Shown one piece after another: positions 1 through 6,750 of a stretch of DNA of 8,311 nt. A program made the position numbers and the translations under genes. The DNA is from an uncultured Comamonadaceae bacterium (GTDB taxonomy: Bacteria > Pseudomonadota > Gammaproteobacteria > Burkholderiales > Burkholderiaceae). The notes beneath the pieces were generated by a model. That model did no database searches. It worked only from the letters and a program-made list of their open reading frames with translations, and was not told the DNA's origin. Where the stretch lies: NCBI GenBank assembly GCA_946482115.1, contig CAMLQP010000115.1, positions 1 to 8,311 of the forward strand, read 5' to 3'. Every line of letters begins with the position of its first letter. The first letter of the stretch is position 1.

Positions 1-580
1 CGGTGGCCTCCACCAGCGTGAGGCCGGGCGCGATGGCGTTGACGGTGATGCCGTCCGGGCCCAGCTCGCGGGCGAGCGAGCGGGTCATGGCGATCACGGC
101 GCCCTTGCTGGCGGCGTAGGCCAGCAGGCGCGGCGCGCCCCACAGGGCGGTGTCGGAGGCGAGGTTGACCACGCGGCCGGTGCCGCTCGCGGCGAGGAAG
201 GGCCGCGCGGCCTGCGTGACCAGCCAGGTGCCGCGCACGTTGACGTCCATCACGCGGTCCCAGGTGTCCACCGTGATCTCGTCCAGCGTCTTGCCGCCAG
301 AGTTGGTGATGGCCGCGTTGTTGATCACGCCGTCCAGTCCGTCCAGGGCCTGGGCGGCGGCGGTGACGCCGGCGCGGATGGCCTCGGGGTCCATCAGGTC
401 CATGGGCACGTAGGTGGTGCCCAGCTCGGCCGCAAGCTGCTGGCCGCGCTCGTGCAGCACGTCGCTGATGACGACGCGGGCGCCGGCAGCCACCAGCGCG
501 CGGGCGAAGCTCTCGCCCAGGCCGCGGGCCGAGCCGGTGACGAGCACGCGGCGGCCTTCGAGTCGGATTTCTTGGGTCAT
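1..580 (-). CDS. Short-chain dehydrogenase/reductase, C-terminus cut by window edge
   Basis: NAD(P)-dependent oxidoreductase of the classical SDR family. It is read from ATG at 580 down to the window edge: 193 residues visible of the usual ~250, so about 60 C-terminal residues are missing. Visible: the nucleotide-binding TGSARGLG loop (residues 15-22); an acidic Asp40 at the end of the second strand, which in this family favours NAD over NADP; NNAA (87-90); and the catalytic set Asn114, Ser142, Tyr155 and Lys159 (YAASK), followed by the NAIAPG segment (181-186). All catalytic residues are present, so the enzyme should be active. The start lies 7 bp after the permease stop and has no clear Shine-Dalgarno, which points to translational coupling with the ABC transporter genes. 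I infer that it oxidises or reduces the transported compound or a derivative of it. The substrate cannot be read from the sequence, and annotations such as 'glucose 1-dehydrogenase' or '3-oxoacyl reductase' would be guesses. Confidence 0.93.
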   Translation of the reverse strand, partial: MTQEIRLEGRRVLVTGSARGLGESFARALVAAGARVVISDVLHERGQQLAAELGTTYVPMDLMDPEAIRAGVTAAAQALDGLDGVINNAAITNSGGKTLDEITVDTWDRVMDVNVRGTWLVTQAARPFLAASGTGRVVNLASDTALWGAPRLLAYAASKGAVIAMTRSLARELGPDGITVNAIAPGLTLVEAT

Positions 581-587
581 GTCGAAG

Positions 588-1364
588 TCAGTTGGTGCGT
601 TGGGCGCTGGGCAGGTAGTGGAGCACGCGCCGCTCGGCCAGCACCACCGCGTAATAGGCGACGATGCCGATGACGGTCAGCGCGCCGATGATCACGAACA
701 CGCCGGCGGTGTTGCCCTGGCCCTCGAAGAAGACCAGCAGGTAGCCCAAGCCCATGTTGCCACCCACCAGTTCACCCACGACGACGCCGATGACGGCCAG
801 GGTGCTGGCGATGCGCAGGCCCGAGAACAGCGGCGGCAGCGTGGTCGGGAACTCGACCATGCGGAACACCTGAAAGCGGGTGGCGGAGAACGAGCGCGCG
901 AGGTTGATCAGGTCACCGTCCATGGCGCGCATGGCCGACAGCACGTTGATCAGCACCGGGAAGAACACGATCAGCACGGCCACCAGGATCTTGGGGTAGA
1001 CCGTGTAGCCTAGCCACATCACGAACAGCGGCGCGAACGCCACCTTGGGCGCGATCTGCAGCGCCAGCAGATAGGGCGACAGCACCGCCTCCACGCGAGG
1101 CGAGACGCCCAGCGCGTAGCCGATCATGGCGCCCAGCCACGAACCCAGCACGAAGCCCACCACCACCTCCAGGCTGGTGATGCCGGCGTGCCACATCAGG
1201 CGCTCGGTGCCCCAGATGCGGATGGCCTCCTCGCAGACCTTGGAGAAGGGCGGCAGCACGAATTCCGGCACGCCCAGCCAGCCTGGCGCGTATTCCCACA
1301 GCAGCAGGAACACGACTAGGACGGCCACGCTCCAGCCTGCCGTGACGAGTTTCTCGTTGTTCAC
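588..1364 (-). CDS. ABC transporter permease, SsuC/TauC (NitT/TauT) type
   Basis: Inner-membrane permease of a binding-protein-dependent importer (BPD_transp_1 family), 258 aa, the usual size for SsuC/TauC-like permeases. About six hydrophobic segments are visible, near residues 12-23, 64-86, 98-118, 125-147, 185-211 and 220-243. The cytoplasmic coupling (EAA) loop is at 153-185 (NLARSFSATRFQVFR then FPTTLPPLFSGLRI). In it Ser160 stands where the loop's conserved Gly is usually found. The start is GTG at 1362-1364, directly abutting the TAA of the binding-protein gene (1365-1367) with no spacer and no obvious Shine-Dalgarno, so translation probably depends on readthrough of ribosomes from that gene. 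It presumably forms a homodimer with two copies of the ATPase encoded upstream. Substrates in this family include nitrate, taurine, alkanesulfonates and pyrimidine precursors. Nothing here distinguishes among them. Confidence 0.93.
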   Translation of the reverse strand: MNNEKLVTAGWSVAVLVVFLLLWEYAPGWLGVPEFVLPPFSKVCEEAIRIWGTERLMWHAGITSLEVVVGFVLGSWLGAMIGYALGVSPRVEAVLSPYLLALQIAPKVAFAPLFVMWLGYTVYPKILVAVLIVFFPVLINVLSAMRAMDGDLINLARSFSATRFQVFRMVEFPTTLPPLFSGLRIASTLAVIGVVVGELVGGNMGLGYLLVFFEGQGNTAGVFVIIGALTVIGIVAYYAVVLAERRVLHYLPSAQRTN

Positions 1365-2363
1365 TTATTTGCCCACGAACTGGTTGGTGTAGAGATCCTT
1401 CAGCGGGGTCTCTTTCGGCACCACGCCGTTGGTCACGTAGAACTTCTGCAGCTCGCCCAGCCGTGCCTCGTCCATCAGGCCGGGCACTTTCTGCTTGGCG
1501 TAGACGTACTGGTTGAACAGCTCGAAGGCCTTGAGGATGGTGGCTTCCTTGCCCTGGTGCGAGGGCACGTGCTTGACGTACACGGCGGTCGCGGCCTTGG
1601 GGTCGGCCATGATGTCCTTCATGCCCTTGAGGGTGGCGCGCACCAGCTTCTGAATCAGCTGCGGGTTCTTCTGGATGGTCTCGTCGGAGGCCAGGATGGC
1701 TTGGGCCATGCTCTTGAAGTACACGTCGGCCGGCAGGATGTCGACCTGCGCGCCGGCTTCCATCACGGTGGCGGTCCAGTCCGGCACGCCGGCCATGGCG
1801 GTCGCCTTCTTGGCGGCGAACTGCTGCCACACGCCGGCCGGGCCCGCGGCCTGGATGTTGACGTCGTTCTTGGTCAGGCCCACCTTGCTCAGCATGCCCA
1901 GCAGCGCGTAGTAGGTGGTGTCGGTGTAGGCCAGCACGGTCACGGTCTTGCCCTTGAGCTCGCGCGGGCTTTCGATCTTCTCGTCCTTGTGGCTGACCAG
2001 CTGCATCAGCGAGCCGGCGCCCAGCACCGCCACGGCCTTCACGGGCACGCCCTGGGCGCGCGCGATGATGGGCGTGTCTCCGATGGCACCGCCAATCACC
2101 GCGTTGCCGGCGCCGATCTGCTTGGCCACGTCCACGCCGCCACGGGCGGTGACGAAGTTGATCTTGAGGCCTTCCTGCTCGTAGTAGCCCTTGGCCTGGG
2201 CCACCATCCAGGGGCCGAAGGCCGGCAGCGTGCCGGGGGCGGGCAGCAGGTAGGTCACCTCCTGCAGTTGCGCCTGTGCGGCCAGCGGGGCTCCGAGCGC
2301 GGTGGCGGCCAGCAGGGTCAGGGCGGCGCGGCGGGTGGCGGTGAAGGCGGGCTTGAGTTTCAT
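1365..2363 (-). CDS. ABC transporter substrate-binding protein (NMT1/THI5-like, SsuA/TauA type)
   Basis: Periplasmic solute receptor, 332 aa. Residues 1-31 form an export signal: basic start (MKLK...TRR), hydrophobic core AALTLLAATALGAPLAA, and a likely signal peptidase I site after AQA (29-31). The two arginines at 11-12 resemble a twin-arginine motif but lack the full consensus, so Sec or Tat export stays open. The mature part has the NMT1-like hallmarks: an early GPWMVAQAKGYYEQEGLKINFV stretch around 50-71, GGVDVAKQIGAGNAVIGGA (75-93) and GVPVKAVAVL (105-114). There is no lipobox cysteine, so it should be soluble rather than a lipoprotein. A good Shine-Dalgarno (GGAGA, 5 nt before the ATG) fixes the start. 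The gene sits 31 bp after the ATPase gene and abuts the permease gene. Ligand unknown: no sulfonate, taurine or nitrate signature residue is recognisable to me. Confidence 0.93.
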   Translation of the reverse strand: MKLKPAFTATRRAALTLLAATALGAPLAAQAQLQEVTYLLPAPGTLPAFGPWMVAQAKGYYEQEGLKINFVTARGGVDVAKQIGAGNAVIGGAIGDTPIIARAQGVPVKAVAVLGAGSLMQLVSHKDEKIESPRELKGKTVTVLAYTDTTYYALLGMLSKVGLTKNDVNIQAAGPAGVWQQFAAKKATAMAGVPDWTATVMEAGAQVDILPADVYFKSMAQAILASDETIQKNPQLIQKLVRATLKGMKDIMADPKAATAVYVKHVPSHQGKEATILKAFELFNQYVYAKQKVPGLMDEARLGELQKFYVTNGVVPKETPLKDLYTNQFVGK

Positions 2364-2368
2364 GGCGT

Positions 2369-2373
2369 TCTCC
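2369..2373 (-). promoter_or_regulatory. Shine-Dalgarno of the substrate-binding protein gene
   Basis: GGAGA on the minus strand, 5 nt before the ATG at 2363. It is the strongest ribosome binding site in the transporter operon and lies in its only internal spacer (2364-2394). Strong independent initiation here would fit the usual need for an excess of binding protein over permease and ATPase. Confidence 0.7.
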
Positions 2374-2394
2374 GGTGTCGGGGTGAAAAGGCGT

Positions 2395-3195
2395 TCAGTG
2401 CACGTCGGCGGCGGCGTCGAGCTTGAGCAGATCCATCAGGCGGCTCACGTAGTCGCCCACCTCGGGGTGCTTGCGGCGCTTCATGGGGTTGTCGCGGTCG
2501 GGGATGTCGACCACGATCTCCTCGACGATGGTGCCGGGGCGCTCGCTCATGACCAGGATGCGGTCGGACAGCGCCACGCCCTCGGCCAGGTCGTGCGTGA
2601 TGAAGACCACGGTCTTGCCGTGGGCCTTGACGGTCTGGGCCAGGTCCTGCTGCAGGATCATCTTGGTCTGCGCGTCCAGCGCCGAGAAGGGCTCGTCCAT
2701 CAGCAGCACCAGCGGGTCGACCGCCAGCGTGCGGGCCAGCGCGGCGCGCTGGCGCATGCCGCCCGAGAGCTGGTTGGGGTAGTGGTTGCCGAAGCCCTTG
2801 AGGTGGCACTGGGCCAGCAGGCGTTCGGAGACGGCGCGCCGGTCGGCGGCCTTGACGCCGCGCAGCTCCAGGCCGAACTCCACGTTCTGGGCGATGGTGC
2901 GCCAGGGCATGAGCAGGTCCTTCTGCAACATGAAGGCGACGTGCTTGTTGGGGCCGGCGACCACCTCGCCACCGACCTTGACCGTGCCCTTGGAGGGCCT
3001 GGACAGGCCCGCTCCCATGTTGAGCAGCGTGCTCTTGCCGCAGCCCGAAGGGCCGATGATGGAGACCACCTCACCCTGGCGGATGGAGAAGTTCACGTCG
3101 CGCGCGGCCAGCACCTCGCCGGACTTGCCGCGTGGCGGGAAGCGCTTTTCGACGCCGATGAACTCGATGGCCGGGGCCGCAGAGGGGGTGTTCAT
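2395..3195 (-). CDS. ABC transporter ATP-binding protein, SsuB/TauB (NitT/TauT) type
   Basis: Cytoplasmic ATPase that powers the importer, 266 aa, normal for SsuB/TauB-like subunits. All nucleotide-binding motifs are intact: Walker A GPSGCGKST (48-56), Q-loop Gln91 in FMLQKDLLMPW (88-98, the LLPW-type context typical of this subfamily), signature LSGGMRQR (143-150), Walker B LLMDEP (164-169), D-loop SALD (171-174) and H-loop His201 (FITHD). It is the first gene of a four-gene operon (ATPase, receptor, permease, dehydrogenase) and follows an AT-rich 107-bp gap after mnmE with a possible promoter and operator. The start ATG at 3195 is preceded by GGAA 8 nt upstream and gives the normal N-terminus (IEFIGVEKRF). 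An ATPase-first order is less usual than the receptor-first order of many sulfonate operons. Confidence 0.95.
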   Translation of the reverse strand: MNTPSAAPAIEFIGVEKRFPPRGKSGEVLAARDVNFSIRQGEVVSIIGPSGCGKSTLLNMGAGLSRPSKGTVKVGGEVVAGPNKHVAFMLQKDLLMPWRTIAQNVEFGLELRGVKAADRRAVSERLLAQCHLKGFGNHYPNQLSGGMRQRAALARTLAVDPLVLLMDEPFSALDAQTKMILQQDLAQTVKAHGKTVVFITHDLAEGVALSDRILVMSERPGTIVEEIVVDIPDRDNPMKRRKHPEVGDYVSRLMDLLKLDAAADVH

Positions 3196-3213
3196 GCCGT
3201 GGATTCCGCGTTG

Positions 3214-3235
3214 GTTGTTTCAAATAAGAAACAAC
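3214..3235. promoter_or_regulatory. Perfect inverted repeat, candidate operator of the ABC transporter operon
   Basis: GTTGTTTC (3214-3221), six central bases AAATAA, then GAAACAAC (3228-3235): two perfect 8-bp arms, 22 bp in all, with AT content far above the surroundings. It is ringed by two related shorter palindromes: GATTC (3236-3240)-N6-GAATC (3247-3251), and GATTCCG (3202-3208) facing CGGAATC (3245-3251). The position 19-40 bp before the ATPase start, over a possible -10 box, fits a repressor site of the TetR or GntR kind. No regulator gene is in the window. As RNA it would be only a weak AT-rich hairpin, without a U tract suited to a terminator. Confidence 0.6.
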
Positions 3236-3253
3236 GATTCATTACGGAATCAA
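3224..3253 (-). promoter_or_regulatory. Possible sigma70 promoter of the ABC transporter operon
   Basis: On the minus strand, TTGATT (3248-3253) could be a -35 box and TCTTAT (3224-3229) a -10 box, with an 18-bp spacer. Each matches the consensus at only four of six positions. Transcription would begin about 20 nt before the ATPase start, and the -10 would lie in the centre of the inverted repeat. No clear intrinsic terminator follows mnmE, so readthrough from mnmE into the transporter genes is an alternative. Confidence 0.35.
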
Positions 3254-3302
3254 TGGTACGCCGATCTGAGGGGCCCGGCGCAATCCCGAGCGTTTCTGGA
3301 GG

Positions 3303-4673
3303 TTATTTGCCGATGCAGAACCGCGAGAAGATCACGCCCAGCAAATCGTCCGAGCTGAACTCGCCAGTGATCTCGTTGAGGGCGTTCTGGGCCAGCCGCA
3401 GTTCCTCGGCCAGCAGGTCGAGCGCGGGCGCGGGGCTGGCCAGCAGCGCGGCGCACTGCATCAGGTGTTCGTCCACCCGGCGCAGGGCGTGCAGGTGGCG
3501 CTCGCGGGCGATGAACAGGCCTTCAGGCGCGGCCTGCCAGCCCACGGCTTCCAGCAGTTCGCGGCGCAGACGGTCTATGCCGGCGCCGGTCTTGGCCGAG
3601 ATGGCCAGGCCGTCGGCCGGGGCGCCGGCCTGGTCGCACTTGTTCCAGACCGGGATGATTGGCACGCCCTGGGGCAGTTGTGCGGCAAGCGCCGCGTCGG
3701 CGGCGCGGTAGCCGGGCTGGTCCTGGCGCGTGAGGTCGTGCAGGAACAGCACCGCGTCGGCCGCTGCGATCTGGCCCCAGGCGCGCTCGATGCCGATCTT
3801 CTCGACCGCGTCCACCTCGGCCAGCGCGGTGTCGCGCAGGCCGGCGGTGTCCACCACGTGCAGCGGCACGCCTTCTATCTGTATGGTCTGCTGCACCACG
3901 TCACGCGTGGTGCCGGCGATGGGCGTGACGATGGCCAGCTCGGCACCGGCCAGGGCGTTGAGCAGCGAGCTTTTCCCCGCGTTGGGCTGGCCGGCGATCA
4001 CGACCTTGATGCCCTCGCGCAGCAGCGCGCCCTGGTGGGCGCGGCCCAGCACCTCGGCCAGCTGGAGCTGCAGGCGCTGCAGCTGGCCGCGTGCGTCGGC
4101 CTGCTGCAGGAAGTCGATGTCTTCCTCGGGGAAATCCAGCGTGGCCTCCACCAGCATGCGCAGGTGGATCAGCGCGTCGCGCAGGGTGTGGATTTCCCGG
4201 GAGAACGCGCCAGACAGCGAGCGGCCGGCGCTGCGCGCGGCGGCTTCGGTGCTGGCGTCGATCAGGTCGGCGATGGCCTCGGCCTGGGCCAGGTCGATCT
4301 TGTGGTTGAGGAAGGCGCGCTGGGTGAATTCGCCGGGGTCGGCCACGCGCACGCCGCGCGGGGCGCCCGCTTCCAGGCAGCGGGCCAGCAGCAGCTGCAG
4401 CAGCACCGGGCCACCGTGGGCCTGCAACTCCAGCACGTCCTCGCCGGTGTAGGAGTGGGGCGCGGGGAAATACAGCGCCAGGCCCTGGTCCAGCGCCTGG
4501 CCCCGGGCGTCCAGGAAGGGCAGGTAGGTCGCCTCGCGGGGCTTGAGCTCGCGCCCGCAGAGCGCCTGCACCAGGGCTTTCAGGTCGCGCCCCGACACGC
4601 GCACGATACCCACCGCACCCCGCCCCGGGGCGGTGGCGATGGCGGCGATGGGATCAGCCTGACGGGACAGCAT
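3303..4673 (-). CDS. mnmE: tRNA uridine-5-carboxymethylaminomethyl(34) synthesis GTPase MnmE
   Basis: With MnmG (not in window), MnmE makes the cmnm5 group at U34 of tRNAs reading two-fold split codon boxes. It is a potassium-activated GTPase using 5,10-methylene-tetrahydrofolate, acting in the cytoplasm as a dimer. Length 456 aa, against 454 in E. coli. The N-terminal folate-binding domain begins [22 protein letters not shown] (7-28), with HSYTGED at 73-79 and HGGP at 86-89. The embedded G domain has G1 GQPNAGKS (228-235, Asn231 being the potassium ligand), G2 TTRD (255-258), G3 DTAG (275-278), G4 NKCD (344-347) and G5 SAK (359-361). The protein ends in the essential C-terminal FCIGK with Cys453. 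The ATG at 4673 gives the family N-terminus ([14 protein letters not shown]). An in-frame extension up to 4934 would overlap yidC and has no homology-like content. Switch II, between DTAG and the Glu matching the E. coli catalytic Glu282 (Glu291 here), appears about four residues longer than in E. coli. Confidence 0.97.
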   Translation of the reverse strand: MLSRQADPIAAIATAPGRGAVGIVRVSGRDLKALVQALCGRELKPREATYLPFLDARGQALDQGLALYFPAPHSYTGEDVLELQAHGGPVLLQLLLARCLEAGAPRGVRVADPGEFTQRAFLNHKIDLAQAEAIADLIDASTEAAARSAGRSLSGAFSREIHTLRDALIHLRMLVEATLDFPEEDIDFLQQADARGQLQRLQLQLAEVLGRAHQGALLREGIKVVIAGQPNAGKSSLLNALAGAELAIVTPIAGTTRDVVQQTIQIEGVPLHVVDTAGLRDTALAEVDAVEKIGIERAWGQIAAADAVLFLHDLTRQDQPGYRAADAALAAQLPQGVPIIPVWNKCDQAGAPADGLAISAKTGAGIDRLRRELLEAVGWQAAPEGLFIARERHLHALRRVDEHLMQCAALLASPAPALDLLAEELRLAQNALNEITGEFSSDDLLGVIFSRFCIGK

Positions 4674-4705
4674 AGGTGGGCCGAAGTGTATCGGCCGGGG
4701 GCGCC

Positions 4706-4774
4706 GCGGAGCCGGCTCTGCCGGTCCGCCAGCGCCGTCCCCCTGGGGGGAAGCCGCGCAGCGGCGCAGGGGGG
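4706..4774. repeat. Double-hairpin GC-rich intergenic element between yidC and mnmE
   Basis: Hairpin A: GCGGA (4706-4710) and CCGGC (4712-4716) pair with GCCGG (4720-4724) and TCCGC (4725-4729). This gives ten base pairs with one bulged G and a TCT loop. Hairpin B (4739-4774): CCCCC, T, GGGGGG, then GCCGC-GCA-GCGGC, then GCAGGGGGG. The inner stem is perfect, and the outer C run can pair with either G run. B ends exactly at the yidC stop codon (4775). From memory, closely similar palindromic intergenic units recur many times in Comamonadaceae genomes, which would make this a dispersed REP-like repeat. That cannot be proved with one copy in the window. It could stabilise the yidC mRNA 3' end or act as a terminator or attenuator, but no U tract follows on either strand. 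Confidence 0.6.
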
Positions 4775-6478
4775 TTACTTGAAGCTTGGCATGTTGAACT
4801 TCAACGGCACGCCCAGCTTGTGGTTGATGAAGGCCTGCTGCGCGATCGTCAGCACGTTGTTCGTGATCCAGTACAGCACCAGGCCGGCCGGGAAGAAGAA
4901 GAACATGACCGAGAACACGATGGGCATCATCCACATCAGCTTGGCCTGCATGGGGTCGGGCGGCAGCGGGTTGAGCGCGGTCTGGATCAGCGTGGTGACA
5001 GCCATCACCAGCGGCAGGATGTAGAACGGGTCCGGCGAGGACAGGTCATGGATCCAGGCCACCCAGGGCGCGTTGCGCATCTCGACGCTGGCCAGCAGCA
5101 CCCAGTACAGGGCGATGAACACGGGGATCTGGATCAGGATGGGGAAGCAGCCTCCGAGAGGGTTGACCTTCTCTTCGCGGTACATCTTCATCATCTCCTG
5201 CTGCATCTGCTGCGGGTTGCCCTTGAGGCGCTCGCGCATTTCCATGATGCGAGGGTTGATCTTCTTCATCTTGGCCATGGAGCGGTAGGCGCTGGCGTTG
5301 AGCCAGTAGAACGCGGCCTTGATCACCACCACCAGCAGCACGATGGCCCAGCCCCAGTTGCCCACGAAGCCATGGATCTTCTCGAGCAGCCAGTACAGCG
5401 GCTTGGCCAGGATGGTCAGCCAGCCGTAGTCCTTCACCAGTTCAAGGCCGGGGGCAATCTGCTCGAGCACCTTTTCTTCCTGCGGGCCCACGAACAGTCG
5501 GGCGTCCAGCGTCTGGGACTGGCCTGGAGCCACCTCGGGCAGCGTGGTCAGAACGCCGGCGCGGTAGCGGTTGGCCTGGCTCACGCTGATGCGGTCCACG
5601 TAGATGTCGCGCGCGACGCCGTCGGCCAGCAGCCAGGCGCTCGCGAAGTAGTGCTGCACCATGCCCACGTAACCGTCGGTGGCGGTCTTCTCGTAGCTGG
5701 CCTTGCCCTTGTCGATGTCGGCGAACTCGACCTTCTGGAACTTGGCCGTGCCGGTGTAGACCGCCGGGCCGGTGAAGGTGGAGTAGAAGGGCGTCTCGCT
5801 GTCGGTGCGGCTGCCGTCGCGCACCAGCTGCAGGTAGAGCTGCGGCGTCACCGGGGCGCTGCCGCGGTTGATGACCTCGTGGCGCACGGCGATGGCGTAC
5901 TGGCCGCGCTTGACGGTGTAGGTCTTGGCCAGCACGAGGCCGTCCACCGGATCGGATTCGAAACGCACCACCAGCTCGTCCTGGCCGTCGGCCAGGGCCT
6001 TGGGCGCATTCACCAGGCGCATCGGCGTGGTGTGGTTGGGCCGATTGGCGCCGGTCAGACCGGTCTGGGCGGCGTAGCCTTTTTCCTGCTCCAGCAGCGT
6101 CAGGGGCTTGAAGCCGTCGCCGGCCGGGCCGCCCAGGGCGGCCGCGTGCTTGAGGATGTCGGCGCGCACCAGCGAGCCGCCCTGGCTGTCGAAGGTCAGG
6201 CGCAGCACGTCGGTGGTCACCTCGTGCAGCACGCGCGCGGACGGCGCCGGCGTGCCGACATCGGCGGGGGCGCCCATGCTGCCCGGTGCCGTGGCGGCTG
6301 CCGCAGGCACCGAGGCATCGGCACCGGCCGCCGGCTTGGCGGGGGCTTCCGCCTTCTTGGCCGCCGGTGTCGGGAAGAAGGTCGCGGACTTGCCGTTGTG
6401 GATCTGCCATTGATCCCACAGCAAGATCATGGAGAAACCGAAGATCACCCAGAGGATGGAGCGGCGGATGTCGTTCAT
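4775..6478 (-). CDS. yidC: Membrane protein insertase YidC (Oxa1 family)
   Basis: YidC inserts and folds inner-membrane proteins, alone or with SecYEG. Length 567 aa, close to other Gram-negative YidC. Order: N-terminal membrane anchor (about 7-22, [15 protein letters not shown]); an Ala/Pro-rich linker (37-80); the large periplasmic P1 domain (about 81-345, with FDSQGGSL at 96-103 and the [13 protein letters not shown] segment at 231-243); then the conserved insertase core with membrane segments near 352-368, 375-395, 445-465, 485-503 and 516-545. Recognisable core motifs are [11 protein letters not shown] (401-411), [26 protein letters not shown] (436-461), WIHDLS (475-480) and FPAGLVLYW (529-537). 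Lys387 occupies the place of the groove Arg366 of E. coli. The ATG at 6478 overlaps the yidD stop by four bases (ATGA), and the protein starts with the family's [10 protein letters not shown]. The longer in-frame start at 6559 lies inside yidD and is rejected. It is followed by the double hairpin and mnmE. Confidence 0.98.
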   Translation of the reverse strand: MNDIRRSILWVIFGFSMILLWDQWQIHNGKSATFFPTPAAKKAEAPAKPAAGADASVPAAAATAPGSMGAPADVGTPAPSARVLHEVTTDVLRLTFDSQGGSLVRADILKHAAALGGPAGDGFKPLTLLEQEKGYAAQTGLTGANRPNHTTPMRLVNAPKALADGQDELVVRFESDPVDGLVLAKTYTVKRGQYAIAVRHEVINRGSAPVTPQLYLQLVRDGSRTDSETPFYSTFTGPAVYTGTAKFQKVEFADIDKGKASYEKTATDGYVGMVQHYFASAWLLADGVARDIYVDRISVSQANRYRAGVLTTLPEVAPGQSQTLDARLFVGPQEEKVLEQIAPGLELVKDYGWLTILAKPLYWLLEKIHGFVGNWGWAIVLLVVVIKAAFYWLNASAYRSMAKMKKINPRIMEMRERLKGNPQQMQQEMMKMYREEKVNPLGGCFPILIQIPVFIALYWVLLASVEMRNAPWVAWIHDLSSPDPFYILPLVMAVTTLIQTALNPLPPDPMQAKLMWMMPIVFSVMFFFFPAGLVLYWITNNVLTIAQQAFINHKLGVPLKFNMPSFK

Positions 6479-6750
6479 GACGGTTGTTTTTCCGAGGAGA
6501 GCAGCCGGCCGAACAGGGCCGGTGGTTGGTCGGGCACGGGGTCGCAGCCGCCTTCGCACCAGGGGTGGCAGCGGGCCAGCCGGCGCAGCGTGAGGTAGCT
6601 GCCGGCGGCCGCGCCGTGGCGTTCCAGCGCCTGCAGCGCGTAGGCGGAGCAGGTGGGCTCGAAGCGGCAGCCCGAGCCCAGCCAGGGGCTGAGCAGCAGG
6701 CGGTAGCCCTTGACCAGGGTGAGCAGGAAACGGCGGGGCCAGTCAGTCAT
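6475..6750 (-). CDS. yidD: Membrane protein insertion efficiency factor YidD
   Basis: Small membrane-associated protein that assists YidC-dependent insertion, 91 aa (E. coli 85 aa). Visible: an amphipathic N-terminal helix (TLVKGYRLLLSPWLG, 11-25); the signature GCRFEPTCSAYALQAL (27-42); then RRLARCHPWCEGGCDPVP (56-73). Cys28, Cys34 and Cys61 are the usual family cysteines. Cys65 and Cys69 are extra compared with E. coli and create a C-x3-C-x3-C cluster. The ATG at 6750 overlaps the end of rnpA by eight bases and gives the family length. The in-frame extension up to 6852 would lie wholly inside rnpA. Its stop overlaps the yidC start (ATGA), so ribosomes finishing yidD can restart on yidC, matching the two products' joint role. 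Confidence 0.95.
   Translation of the reverse strand: MTDWPRRFLLTLVKGYRLLLSPWLGSGCRFEPTCSAYALQALERHGAAAGSYLTLRRLARCHPWCEGGCDPVPDQPPALFGRLLSSEKQPS

Noticed and set aside
913..1830. 305-residue minus-strand open frame overlapping the permease and receptor genes
   Set aside because: Arg/Gly/Ala-rich shadow frame across two clearly identified genes, with no domain of its own.
3259..3280. CGCCG / CGGCG inverted repeat after mnmE as an intrinsic terminator
   Set aside because: Only five base pairs, a 12-nt loop and no following U tract. Too weak to call a terminator.
4674..4934. In-frame N-terminal extension of MnmE by 87 residues
   Set aside because: It would run through the double hairpin and into yidC. 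The family N-terminus begins at the ATG at 4673 and the resulting 456 aa is the normal length.
6479..6559. In-frame N-terminal extension of YidC by 27 residues
   Set aside because: It lies inside yidD. The YidC family starts at [10 protein letters not shown], and the ATGA overlap with yidD supports the start at 6478.
2302..6598. Very long plus-strand open frames (2302-3711, 3465-5024, 4676-6598) opposite the minus-strand genes
   Set aside because: They are antisense to well-recognised genes (ABC ATPase, mnmE, yidC), have His/Gly/Gln/Ala-rich low-complexity content, match no family, and are expected by codon-position bias in GC-rich DNA.
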